A stretch of 64,000 nt of DNA, taken from positions 34,708,645 to 34,772,644 of the forward strand of contig CM055100.1 of the NCBI GenBank assembly GCA_029204225.1, read 5' to 3'. Under the pieces are notes generated by a model, which saw only the letters and a program-made list of their open reading frames with translations, was not told the origin of the DNA and did no database searches. Shown one piece after another: positions 45,660-57,322 of the stretch (position 1 is the stretch's first letter; each line of letters opens with the position of its first letter). The position numbers were made by a program, and so were the translations under genes. The stretch is from Diphasiastrum complanatum. Taxonomy: Eukaryota > Streptophyta > Lycopodiopsida > Lycopodiales > Lycopodiaceae.

Positions 45660-46050
45660 TAGATCTCAAGTTAATTGATCTTGATAGGATCTCACATGTG
45701 TGGAGTCTGTTCCCACGTGTGAAAGAATGTACATAACTCACTTTTATAAAGTTAGATTGATTTTAGCTTGATCTACACTAGTGTGAAATTGACCTTTGAG
45801 TAGAATCTTGAAAATGGTCAAATTGGTCAAATTTTGTGTAAATAGATTGGACTTCCATGTGAATGAGTTATTACTCACAGATGTCAAGATATCATTCACA
45901 TGGGTGGATAAGCTTCTAGAAGAAAGACATTGATTTGGGAGCAATCTAAGTGTTTTCACTCTATTAAGCATGTTCTTTGTGAATGAATGCTTAGGAAATG
46001 ATAAGTAATCATTTTTGATGAGTGAAACCGTACAACAACCTTCAAGTTAA
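45660..46050 (+). repeat. LTR-B-like sequence
   Basis: It contains CACATGTGTGG and CCACGTGTG near 45692-45720 and a segment (CATGTTCTTTGTGAATGAAT to GATAAGTAATCATTTTTG) that matches LTR-B at 29380-29450 on the other strand. No clear borders. Confidence 0.5.
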
Positions 46051-46565
46051 CTTCCATTAGTGTTTCTGATCCAAAAAAATGCATATCAGTCCAAAATTCA
46101 AGGTTTTTAGTGCATTGTCTAGATCTAGGTTCAATCTATTGAATGCTAATGATCAAATAGTGATTTGAGTCATTGAAGCAATTCATTTTGAAGCATTAGG
46201 TCAGATCTTTAAGGCTGATTTGTTTGAATCTTAGATGCGTGTGACCAAAATTGAACTAGAATCAATCTTTTTGAGGACATCTGGGATCCAACTTGATCCA
46301 AGGGTCCATAAAAAGTACATTGAAATTTACAAGATTCATGTGAGAGTCAATTTGGACCCAACTCTAAAAAGTAATCTCTAAGTTTAAAAATGATCTCTAA
46401 GTTTAAAAATGACTTTGGGCCTCTAGCTTTATTTTAATTCAAAGGCCCGTCTATTTTATTTTATTTACACTTAGGCTTGCGTGCTCATTGGGCAATGAGC
46501 TTATATGCGCAATAGGCCATGCCCTCGCAACACATTTTATTGGACAATTTTATTTATTTGCACTT
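46050..46565. other. No recognisable gene
   Basis: No ORF, repeat or motif is recognised between the LTR-B-like segment and the LTR at 46566. Confidence 0.4.
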
Positions 46566-47191
46566 TGTTGGGAATACCCCCAACAGTAGGGGTTGCTCTT
46601 TTGTGAGGATCGAAATAGATAACGAACGTTCATCTCAGAATTTGTTGTATTGATGTTGTTCCACTCGTGGGTCTGGATAGTCTCATGGTAATTGTCGTAA
46701 AACGGTAGGCGTGAGCTGCAGCGAAAGCTCGAGGATTTGAGTGTGGCATGTAGGAACAGAAACACAACCATTAGTAGCAAAAATATTCAAGTAGAAGAAT
46801 TCATATAGAATGCGCAAATGAACGACGTAGTAGTGAGACAAAAATTGCACTCTGACTAACATCAACAATGAGTACAATGGCTTGAAGTAATAACTTCAGC
46901 TTGTTGAGCGTGATAACGTTAGCTACAAATTTTTTTTTAATTGAACGAGAAATTCAATTAACACTTACATAGCCTGATTCAGCTAATATATATATTTACA
47001 AGTGTCCAAAAAAATATCTTATGTCTTAACTACCATTTACTCCAGTTTTGCATATGTACAATACCTGACTACATTTTGGAGTACTGTAGGAGTGATTTCG
47101 CTGGCAGTGTCCAACGACCACATCTGAACTCCATCCGAATCGCATTGTGCCGTGGTTGTTTCGCCTTCGCGACTGCAAAATGTTTTCATCA
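46566..47191 (+). repeat. 5' LTR of copia family E
   Basis: 626 bp from TGTTGGGAATACCCCC to ...TTTTCATCA, one base before a perfect primer site. The first 20 bases form a small hairpin (TGTTGGG...CCCAACA). It lacks the CACACGTGTG palindrome of the other families. Confidence 0.85.
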
Positions 47192-47192
47192 G

Positions 47193-47205
47193 TGGTATCA
47201 GAGCC
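47193..47205 (+). promoter_or_regulatory. Primer binding site (tRNA-iMet)
   Basis: TGGTATCAGAGCC, an exact 13-nt complement of initiator tRNA-Met. Confidence 0.94.
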
Positions 47206-47289
47206 TACGTATTGTCATAATCTAACGTAGCCAAGAAGCTATCAGATCCAGGAGGCCAAGCATTCAGGCAAACAACCATCAACAAGAGA

Positions 47290-48180
47290 ACAGATTGCAG
47301 AAGCAATGGCTTTAATCAGTAGCATGTAGAGCAAGATCTGCACAGTTGTTGATTCTTCAGGATCTAATTTTCTAGCCTGGAAAGTTAAGACATCACTCAT
47401 ACTCAAGGGTGAAGGTATACTCCCCTGAGTGGATGGCACAAAAGAGATACCTACAACATCAGGCAAGGAGCTACACAAGTGGAGGGAGAAAAATGACAAG
47501 GCAGTAGCCTTGTTGTCTTCATCCATCGAAGATAGTCTCACATTTGACCTGGCTACACTCTCCAAAGCTAAGAAGATTTGGGATGCATTGCTCACAAGAT
47601 TTCAGACGAAATCAAGAAGTCAAATCATGATGCTGAAAAATCAGCTGACGAATCTACAGTGGGATGGAAAAGGCCTCACTTGTTTCGTAAGGAAGATGAA
47701 GGATCTATATCTATCACTACATAACTCTAGAGCAAAAGAATGCAGTGTCAGCTGAGAAGCAACTCACCTACCTGTTTAGAGCCTTACCTAGATCATTCCA
47801 GATGACGAGAACCCTGCTCACGAAAGATCCTACCATGAACCTCAAAAAGGTGATTGTCGAGATTCGAGAGGAAGTCGAGGCTAGAGAACATCTTGATCAC
47901 AAAGATGGTTCTGACCAGGCCCTCTACAGCAATAAAGAGAAATCAAGAAACAATTTAAGCCTAAGAGGGAGTCAAATCGGAGGCAGGATCATGACCAGCA
48001 AGCAAAGGGGACTAGCAAAGGCAATTGGAAGGGCAAAGGGAGGTCAAAGCAGCAAGGTGGAGAAAAGAAGACTTGCATGAGATGCTGAAGAGACGGACAA
48101 ACAATTGATACATGCTAGCTCAATCCCAATATTGAGTGTATCCACTACCACAAGAAGAATCATGCAGTTATGAATTGCTG
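47290..48180 (+). pseudogene. Copia family-E gag
   Basis: Frames 47429-47755 and 47745-48080: KVKTSLILKGEG, KKIWDALLTRFQTKSRSQIM, LFRALPRSFQMTRTLL, then a basic tail. The zinc knuckle is broken up near 48130. A frameshift near 47750 and stops near 47327 and 47428 interrupt it. It is homologous to 24147-24790. Confidence 0.85.
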
Positions 48181-49621
48181 CCAGAACCTGAGGAACAAAT
48201 CAACACAGAATAGACAGGAGAATAGCAACAGTTCATCCTATGTCGAGGAGCTCGAGAGCTCGAAGATGGGCAAAGAAAGATCAAACAGAAACTGTTCGAC
48301 TGCCTACATCTGTGAAGACGTGTGTGCAATGTCAACATCTGACACACTCGAGGTGATCCTAGATTCAGGAGACACCTCACACTTCATGACATCAAGACAA
48401 ATCGTGTCTAATTTCAGAAGTGCAGATCCTTCAAGATTCATAGTTTTTGGAGATGGATCCAAACATCAAGTGAACGACATTGGTTCACTGTGGCTCAACA
48501 CCAATGGCAGAGACAGACGGCTTGAAGACGTTCTGTTCGTGCCTACACTGCAGCAGGACTTGCTTTCTGTAGCAAGAATACCAGATGCTGGGATGCGTGT
48601 GACATTTTCTGACGAAGCATGCAACGTGATTGACACCAGTACCAGTACTCTGATCGCTCAAGGCAGAAGGAAAGAAAATCTATATCATCTGAAGATACGT
48701 CTACCTGCAGATCAGGTGCATCGACTCATGATGATTCACCAGGTACTCTGTGGCACAGGAGACTCTGCCACATGAACTCAATGACACTTTACCAAGCAAG
48801 CATCATGGAGCGATAACGGGAGTCAACATCTCGAGTGCAACCAATTTGACCACCTGTGATGCATGTTTGAAGGGCAAGATGTCACGCACTCCATTCGTCA
48901 AAAACTCCTATAGAATGACTAAGATTCTGGAGTTAGTGCATTCTGACATTTGCGGACCATTCAATGTGATCTTAGTAGGAGGTTCAAAGTATTATATAAC
49001 CTTCATTGATGACTATAATAACAAGAGTGTATTTTATTCAGAATAAATCTGAAGCACTTGATAAACTCACCGAATACATGAATTGGGTTGAGAGATGTAC
49101 AGGCAACAAAGTGAAGCAGATCAGGATAGGTCGAGGTGGCAAATACATCTCGAATCGCTTCACTGACTGGACCCTGGTGGAAGCAGCCAAATGCATGATG
49201 GCCTACTCCAAGGCTCCAAGGGTACTGTGGGCTGAAGCAAACTATAGCCGCATACATCCAAAATAGAATAGATAAGTTTGGTGTCCCTCACATGACACCA
49301 CACAAGTTATGGTGGGGTAGAAAGCCCAACTTGTCTCACATCAGAATATTTGGCTGTGCAGCTTATGCACATATTCGAGATAAGCTTTGAAAGAAGCTTG
49401 ATGAGAAAGTCGAACAGAAATTTCTGGTAGGTTATGACAACAACTCGTCATACTACAGAGTCTACATGCCAGACATGAACACTGTGAAAACAGTGAGAGA
49501 TGTCAGATTTGATGAGAGCAGGACAATGGCCAATGACGATCATGTCAGCTATGAAGTTATGGAGAGACAGTACTATCACCTGCCGCAAGTGATAGAGGGA
49601 GCAGAGGACGAACACGAAAAT
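48170..49621 (+). pseudogene. Copia family-E protease and integrase
   Basis: Protease near 48355 with ILDSGDTSHFM, where the usual Ala of DSGA is Asp. Then VNDIGSLWL, LEDVLFVPTLQQDLLSVARI, the pre-integrase CDACLKGKMSRTPF, the integrase LVHSDICGPFNV, RIGRGGKYISNRF (diverged second catalytic block), and after a deletion HMTPHKLWWGRKPNLSHIRI. It ends at about 49621 in gypsy sequence. No third catalytic motif (NGVAER) is present. Confidence 0.85.
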
Positions 49622-51411
49622 GAAGATTTTTGTGATTACTTTTGTAGTCATGGATATATCTGAATCTCCAACTGCATACCATGTTTTATTGGGAAGACCA
49701 TGGCTGAGGACTGCGCAACTAGTACACAACTGGGGTACGGGAAAACTCACCTTCGAGAATAGAGAACAGACTATAAAGGTTGATCCAACCACATGGGTGG
49801 TGAAACCTATTGCACCCAAGGCTGATGACGGATCATCTATGACAAATCACACGATTGATCGCCCAAGGCTAGCCAAGGGAGGTCACTATGATTCAGAAAT
49901 GGATGTCGTGATATGGACGGATGCATTAGCAACTATTGACTGCCGGGCATGTCAATATGAATCAGATACTGAACCCAGAACATCTTCGCCCAAGTGTTAC
50001 ACTATGGACACACCAATCACATTTGGGGTGAATATGATAAATGTAGCATGGCTGTCAGTGGAACCTATTGAGAACCCAGTGGACGATGATTTAGTCCCTT
50101 GGCAACATGCTCTAACTTATAATAAGGAGATTGAGTTGACTGATGAGCAGGTCCTACACCACATGGGCCTAGATCGTTACGGAACCAAGAAAGTACCAGC
50201 TCAACCACCGCAAAAGTCTGCTATGGCGAAAGTCTCAAGGATCAATTCCCCCAAGGCACCTATGAATAAGAAGAATCAGTTGAAACAACTCTACAACCAA
50301 GTGATCCGATGGAGTGATCTACCCAAAGACGCGATAGCTATAGTGGATGTTGATATTCGTAATCATGAGGCGAATATCACGGCAGTCCCAATGAAAGACA
50401 ACAAGGATGAATCCACCAAAATGACAAAAAAAGACAAAAAGAAGGTGTTGGATTCCTTGAAGTCAATCAAGATAGACTCAGATATAGTGTCATCTTCTAC
50501 ACAAGTGACAAAAAATCAAAAGATGACCAGTCGGGCCAAGATCAATATGCTGAAGGAGGAATATCGATGAGCTCCACTTCACGAGATGCTTGAGACTTTC
50601 AAAAATTATATCTTGGACGATGTAGTAATAATGATGCCACAAGCCCAACGAGAACCTGATCAAAGTCAGGCACCAGCGGAACAAGTCTTCGAGGGACCTA
50701 CGCGGACACAGCCGATGAACCTTGCTGAGCCAGGTGAAGAAGAAAAGATAGTGCATGTGGGAGAGCAATTAACGCCCACATAGTTCAAGAGACTACGATT
50801 GTTGTTGGTGGAGTATCAAGACTGTTTTGTCTGGGTTTATAGTGATCTGAAGGGCATTCCGCCAACAGTGGTCCATCATACGCAAAAATTTCTAAAAATT
50901 TTCTTGGACGATCTATGCGTGCATGGACCAGATTCAGAACACTTATCCAATTTGAAAAAAGTGCTACAAAAATGCCACGATTACCAGATATCCCTGAATC
51001 CAGAAAAATATCAATTTTGGGTGACAAATGGCTTGATTCTCGGCCATATAGTGTCAAGACACGGGATCGTCACAGATCTATCAAAGATCAGGATCATTGT
51101 TGATCTACCACCACCCGGGACGATCTGCAAAGACTACATCTTCATGGGTCATGCTAGCTATTATAGGATCTTCATTCTTGATTTTGCAAAGTTAGCCCGA
51201 CCAATTTACAAACTCACAATGGATCCACATTGGAACGAGCCCTAAAGGCTTTCCAAAAGCTTAAGGATGCATTGGTTTCAGCACCAATCTTACGCCCGTC
51301 CAATTGGTCCATTGAGTTTCACGTGCATACGGATGCATCGAAGTATGCAGTTGGAGCAGTCTTAACCCAGCCAGGTGAACATAAAAAGGATTTTCCAATC
51401 TGATTTGCAAC
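49622..51411 (+). pseudogene. Gypsy pol fragment fused to copia
   Basis: Starts abruptly with FVVMDISESPTAYHVLLGRP, the sequence just after a gypsy protease. A long 316-residue frame follows (linker rich in Lys/Asp), then QDCFVWVYSDLKGIPPTVVH, directly joined to IFLDDLCVHGPDSEHL (F-L-D-D, catalytic). About 100 residues of RT fingers and palm are deleted near 50885. RT thumb GHIVSRHGIVTDLSKIRI, then RNase H start HTDASKYAVGAVLTQPGEHK. Cut near 51405 by CACTA-type sequence. Confidence 0.85.
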
Positions 51412-51429
51412 ACAACTACAAATATAGGC

Positions 51430-51800
51430 CCATTGCCATGCCCATTGCCACACACATAAGATGGGGACCAGATTTGACCCGATGGCCCTCGCATGGCAAA
51501 ATCTGTGGCAATTGCGTGGCAAACTGCATGGCACTACCACGCCACCTAAGTTTTCCATCGCCGGCTCTTCCTCCGAACCGATTTGGGGGGAGGGGGCTCG
51601 GAGGGAGTCAAATTTTAAATTTGCGTGGCACTACCACGCTTAAAAAATCTGGAAAATTGCCACGCGTGGCAGTTTTTTATAGAATATTAAATTTTGCCAC
51701 GCATGGCAAAAATTCTGAATTTTTTTCTAAAGTTTGCCACGCATGGCAAATTTTTCCAGAAAGTGAAATTCTGCCACGTCGTGGCAAACTTTTTTGCAAT
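51430..51800. repeat. Palindromic subterminal-type repeats (GCCACGCGTGGC)
   Basis: The motif GCCACGCATGGC/GTGGCA recurs in both orientations: TGCCACGCGTGGCA at 51658-51671, TTTTGCCACGCATGGCAAAA at about 51692-51711, again at 51733-51750 and 51772-51787, plus several half-sites between 51492 and 51545 and near 51628. CACTA transposons carry such short subterminal arrays. A related motif appears at 56790-56825. Confidence 0.8.
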
Positions 51801-51860
51801 TTTTTTAGGGCAAAAAAAAACCCTGCAAAATGAAAAAAGTTCTTGAAGAAGAGATTTGGG

Positions 51861-51862
<2 letters not shown>

Positions 51863-51907
<45 letters not shown>
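51863..51907. repeat. (GA)n microsatellite
   Basis: About 45 bp of GA next to the palindromic array. Confidence 0.95.
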
Positions 51908-51909
<2 letters not shown>

Positions 51910-52950
51910 GTCGTGGGATGGATAGAATCGATGTGAGGTGTCATGAGATAGATAGAATCGATGTGTGGTGACATCGTGGAATGAATAGGATCCATAGTAG
52001 AATTTGCGTGAGGTGTTGTGGGATGGATAGAATCTATGTGTGGTGATATCGTGGGATGAATAGATTCCATGGAAAGATCTATGTGAGGTGTGGTGGAGTA
52101 AGTGACATGCAAAATGGAAAGATGCATAACTTCCACATCATGAGGTGTGTAGTGACTAGTGACATCATTATGATCATCAACAAGATCTTCGTCTAATGCC
52201 AAAGATGATGCAAGATTGATATTTCTTATCTTGTTGATAATGTCAATCGACGTGTTATAAGACATTGACATCAATGTATTATTCTGCAAGAGTAAAACAT
52301 TACACAAGCATTAGTTTTATTTTTTTCAAAAAAATTATAAATATGTGTATGATACGAACAATACTAAATTGTCAAAATGTACCTCCAAATTCACATCGGG
52401 CTTCTCAATGTGCTTTCCAAACTTCCACCGATGTTGCGCCACTATCCGTCTTTCTCGAATTTTCAATCCTTTGCCTTGTTTGCGCTTGCAATATATCTTT
52501 TCATTGTACCTCTGTTGATACTAACTTCATTTTACAATTACAAAAATGATTAGCTTAATGTTACAAGCTAATTTATATGTGTATAAATACAGTCGTAAGT
52601 TTTAAACAAATAATTATATAGTATCTGCGATTTAGGTTGAGGCTGGGCACCAAAACTTGATGATGATGATGTTCCACTAAGTCTTTGCTCAAGCATTTGT
52701 GCTCTTTTTCGTGATTTCATTTTGTAATAATATTGTATCTTCTTTAACTTTTTGCTATCGTGTGGAGGTGTCGTGTTTTAAACAATCGCAGAAAAAAAAC
52801 AAAAAAGTTATATTCAACACACAATGCTGCAAATCTAAATGTTAAGTACATAATATCTATTGTACATTTAATAAATATACCTATTTCAATACAATTCCTT
52901 AGTAGAAGACATATTCGCTAATGAACGATTAAATTTTATCTGCAATTTTT
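51910..52950 (-). pseudogene. CACTA TNPA-like gene remnant
   Basis: The minus strand shows, over several exon-like pieces, SKKLKKIQYYYKMKSRKR, then TSVEVWKAHREARCEFGGTF, which fits the C-terminal end of plant Ptta/En/Spm (transposase_24) proteins, then a low-complexity repeat of about ten residues (PHIDSIHPTT-like, four to five units) at 51915-52120. Frame shifts and stops are present. Confidence 0.55.
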
Positions 52951-53280
52951 TAACAAGAATGTTAATGATATTGACAAAATACACTTGTTAAAATATACAG
53001 TTAAAATTGATATGTACACACAAATTTAACAAGATCCACAAATATCTTTATCACTAGAACATTTAGATACCTTACCAATGTCAAGTTGCTTGAACGAACA
53101 TGACATTGTCTAATTCGTGAAGAAAAGAAACAGATTCAAGCAAACTATGAAATAGAAGTGTGATTTCTTTTAACTATTTAGAAAACTAAGCAATAATTAA
53201 TACATATTTGTCATTTTTAAAAAATCATCAAAATCTTCAAAATCCCGAGTTTGGAAAAATCAAGTAACTTGAATTTGATA
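52950..53280. other. AT-rich, unrecognised
   Basis: No ORF; presumably decayed transposon interior. Confidence 0.3.
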
Positions 53281-53919
53281 CTTACATGTGAAACAACTCT
53301 ATTTTGTTCCCTATCGCTTGACATAGCCCATTGAATAATCATAATTAACCAGCATCACATGAGATAGCTCAAACAACTTGATGTCTATCAATGTAAAAAG
53401 TCTCATTTTGGCACTTCTCACCTGAGGCTCCTCATAGAGTGATCAACTTTGAGGGATTTCATCCAAATAGATTAAATTAGTGCACCTATCATTTGGAAAT
53501 GCCAAAATTTGATGGCCAATGTGTAATTTTTTTTTCCTTATCACCCAACAAGGCTCATCAAGTTATTAGAATCAAATAGTTTTAAATCTAGTATGTTTTG
53601 TTGCACCAGTTATTGTTGACATTTGATCCCTATCACATCAGATAGCTCAAATTTGCTATCTACCATTAAAGATAGTTTATTTTTGGCCCTTATCACTCGA
53701 AATTGTCTATTGAGTGACGAAACCAAAAGCATAATGACTTCAAGACATTGAAATAGCTTGAATTTGGTACCTATCACTTGGAATAGTTCAAATTTGATGC
53801 CTAACGTGTGGTTTTGATGTTGATCACTTGACATGGCTGATCAAGGGATTAGACTCAACTAGCTTCAAATCTACTATGAATGAGATCTAATGACTTAGAA
53901 GATCTAGTAGAAGAGTTAA

Positions 53920-54420
53920 TGGTTGCTTGCGAGCCTTTGAGAATAGCCTCCTTTGCTTAAATCCGTTTACAATGCAAGTATCATAATAGAGTAAACACCT
54001 TCCTTAAAATGAACATCTAAACCACTATCCATTAGTTGCCCAACACCAAGCAAGCTCCTAGTAAGATTAGAAACATAGAGTACATTTTCTATATCCAATC
54101 TTTTAGAGGATCCAAGACTTAAAGAGATCCAAGACTAGCCTCACTCTCAATCCACCATGTGTCATTGGAGTAGCTCTTGCTTGTTGGTGTAGATGCCATC
54201 AAGGATGAATCAACTTCATCCTCATAATCCTCAATGGTAAGGTTGTCTTGCTTACTCTCATCTTGTTTTTGTAGCACTGGGATGCAAAGTGCCTTCCACA
54301 AAAGAAGCACTTTTGTTTGGCTTTGTCTTTCTTCTTTCGTTTAGAGCTTAATTCTTGATCATCATCACTTTTGCCATGCTTTGGATTTTTCTCTTGGACT
54401 TCCATCATGCAATACATTCA
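53920..54420 (-). pseudogene. Copia gag-protease fragment
   Basis: Zinc knuckle remnant KQKCFFCGRHFASQCYK (one residue block lost), linker with ASTPTSKSYSNDTWWIE, the protease start altered to IESEAS where IDSGAS is expected, then ENVLYVSNLTRSLLGVGQLM in other frames. It is embedded in the degenerate repeat field. Confidence 0.7.
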
Positions 54421-54668
54421 GATTGAATGTTTTTTATCGCTTATCAATGGAATTGACCCCTATCATGCGATATAGCTCAAGATTATCGTCTATCACTTGA
54501 GATAAGACATTGAGTGATCAAGTTAGAGTAATTTCGAGTTTACGACATTCATGTGACTTTGAATGTTGTGCTTACATGTGAGACAACTCAATTTTGGTCC
54601 TAATTACTCATCATTATTCTTTGAGTGATCATAATTGACCAACATCGCATCAGATAGCTCAATCTTGG

Positions 54669-54972
54669 TGTCTATCAATGTAAATAGCCCCATTTTGGTG
54701 TCTCTATCACTTGAGAAAGTCAAAATTTGCTACCTAACATATGATTTTGTTGCTTATTACTTGACATGGCTCTATCAAGTGACTAGACTCAACAAGTAAT
54801 ATATTAAGACAACTCAAGTTCCACCCCTTGTCAAACCCCTATTACATGTGATGACTTAAATTTTATGTCTATGCGTGGTTTTGTAGCTTATCACTCGACA
54901 CGGCTCATCAAGTGATCAGACTCAACCAATCCCAAGTCTAATATACTAAGCTAGCTCATATCACATGAGATA
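54669..54972 (+). repeat. Source-like copy of a 304-bp duplicated segment
   Basis: Runs from TGTCTATCAATGTAAATAGC to CACATGAGATA. It is about 95 percent identical by eye to 56004-56308. Confidence 0.85.
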
Positions 54973-55199
54973 ACTAAAATTTGATGTGTATATTTTGGAA
55001 TAGCTCACTTTTGGTGCATATCACTAAAGGTTTCTCATAAAGTGACCAAATTTGAGAAATTGTGTGCTCATGAAATAGATTAAAGTCGATTCCCATCACT
55101 TTAGATAGCTCAAATCTAATGTCCAATACAAGATCTTGGTCCTTATCACTTGACATAGAAGATCAAGTGACTGAACTTGGTCAATCTATGATTTGGAAC

Positions 55200-55960
55200 A
55201 ATCAATTTTGGCCCATGATAGATTGAATCTAGTCCTTGGGCAGGATGATTAGTTTGCTGCTTGGAAGGACAAGAGAGCAATAGTTTTATTTTAAGAAGAG
55301 ATTATGACAACAAAGATCTAATATAGGAGCATGAGCACTTCAACATATGGACATTGCAAATGCTCAATTTTTTCTTGTCCCCTATCACCATCTCAAGAAA
55401 AATCCATTTTACACTCTCAATGATCTTCTGAAATCAAATTCGACTGTGATACAATCAATTAGTCATGGCAATCTTGTTAGCATTGCTGGTAGCACCTCTA
55501 CACAAGACCACAGCCAAGGATTTCACAAACAAAGATGTTTGATCCATTCCTCAATGCTAGCAATCATCTAATAACGTCCGCCGAGTTATTTCCTTTCCAT
55601 CCACTCAACACAAAATCCGAAAACACCCCACCACATTCCCCTGCACTCTTGTCAGTTGCTCTCATCTCCATCCATCAACAATCCCTTCACAAAAAAAACC
55701 CACCTCCAATTTCTCCTCGGATTCCACCCACAGAGATTTCAAATCTCTTCTATCCTTAATCTTCCTTCAACTGGCTTTAACCGCATAGCACACAACCATG
55801 TTCCTCGAAATCTATTAGCTCATTGGTACCATACTTTATGGAAGTAGTAGTATATCTAGCGTCCCTCAGTGTATTACAAAAAAAAAAAAGGAAAATTGCG
55901 CCTAGCTTAACACATGTTTTTTTATTTTTTAAAAATATTCCGACCCAGTACGTTCTGACC
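55200..55960. other. No recognisable gene
   Basis: Short frames only; the C-rich stretch 55560-55760 has plant-like composition but no motif. No assignment. Confidence 0.35.
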
Positions 55961-55965
55961 CAAAA

Positions 55966-56343
55966 GGGTCGGAAAGGGTTTCTAAGGGACACATATATAA
56001 AAATGTCTATCAATGTAAATAGCCCCATTTTGGTGTCTCTATCACTCGAGAAAGTCAAAATTTGCTACCTAATATATGATTTTGTTGCTTATTACTTGAC
56101 ATGGCTCTATCAAGTGACTAGACTCAACAAGTAATATATTAAAACAACTCAAGTTTAACCCCTTGTCAAATCCCTATTACACGTGATGACTTACATTTTA
56201 TGTCTATGCATGGTTTTGTTGCTTATCACTCGACACGACTCATCAAGTGATCAGACTCAACCAATCCCAAGTCTAGTATACTAAGGTAGCTCATATCACA
56301 TGAGATATGGGTCGGAAAGGGTTTCTAAGGGACACATATATAA
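55966..56343 (+). repeat. 305-bp insertion flanked by 35-bp direct repeats
   Basis: A 35-bp sequence (starts GGGTCGGAAAGG, ends ACATATATAA) occurs identically at 55966-56000 and 56309-56343. Between them, 56004-56308 is a copy of 54669-54972. Confidence 0.9.
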
Positions 56344-56749
56344 CAAATTAATAAATACTCTTTAAACTAAATAATGTCCACAACTTATATGCAACATCAA
56401 ACCACATATTTACATTTGTCATTTTTTTTAAATCACAAAATTCTCTTAAACACGTGGTCATTTTGTACCAACCATATCAAATCATCTACTTGTTTTATAT
56501 CAAATCAAAATACAATTAATACTCATTTGTCCTTTTCAAAAATCATCAAAATCTTCAAAAAAAACATGGTCCTCTTGTACCCAAAATATGTCATATCAAT
56601 CACATGCTTTTGTCCTTAAAAATTCATGCTTAAAAATATGTCATATCACCCACATGCTTTTGTCCTCAAAAAATATTTATAAAATTAGAGTCAAATCATT
56701 TTTCTAGTTCCATAATTTGTCATTTTGACAAACCACTCACCATATGACA

Positions 56750-56853
56750 CATTCCAAACCGTAATCATGGATTTCCATGCAAAAAAAAATCGCGTGGCAA
56801 AAAAATGTGTGGTAGAGCCACGCGACACTTGAAATCTGGAAAATGAATATAAA
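56750..56853 (+). promoter_or_regulatory. CACTA 5' region: palindrome and TATA box
   Basis: CGCGTGGCAAA and GAGCCACGCG (56792-56825) form an inverted pair like the 51430-51800 array. TATAAAG lies at 56848-56854, before a CT-rich leader and the TNPA-like gene. No CACTA terminal repeat is visible, so the outer end of the element is not fixed. Confidence 0.55.
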
Positions 56854-57031
56854 GGCCCTCATTCAATATTTCTCCACGCCTTCTTGTGGACTTCTTGAGG
56901 CTCTCAAGCTCTCACACTCAAGCTCTCACTCTCAAGCTTTCAATCTCTCATTTCTCTCTCTCTCTCTCAATCTCTCACTCTCAATCTTTCATTTCTTTTC
57001 ACTCCTCTCCACTCTTTTCTCAATCTCTCCA

Positions 57032-57321
<290 letters not shown>

Positions 57322-57322
<1 letters not shown>

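Larger units (their letters stand above)
53280..55200. repeat. Field of degenerate repeats (TATCACTTGACATGGCT)
   Basis: Variants of TATCACTTGACATGGCTCAT and CAAGTGA recur at irregular intervals of about 100-250 bp, together with ATCACATGAGATAGCTCAA and TTTGGTGTCTATCA. CACTTGA...TCAAGTG pairs make short hairpins. Unit length is variable. Copies of one 304-bp part recur at 56004-56308. It has no coding capacity, and its origin is unknown. Confidence 0.65.

Noticed and set aside
51375-51833. 152-residue plus-strand frame
   Set aside because: It runs through the gypsy end and the palindromic array; no protein motif. An accidental frame.
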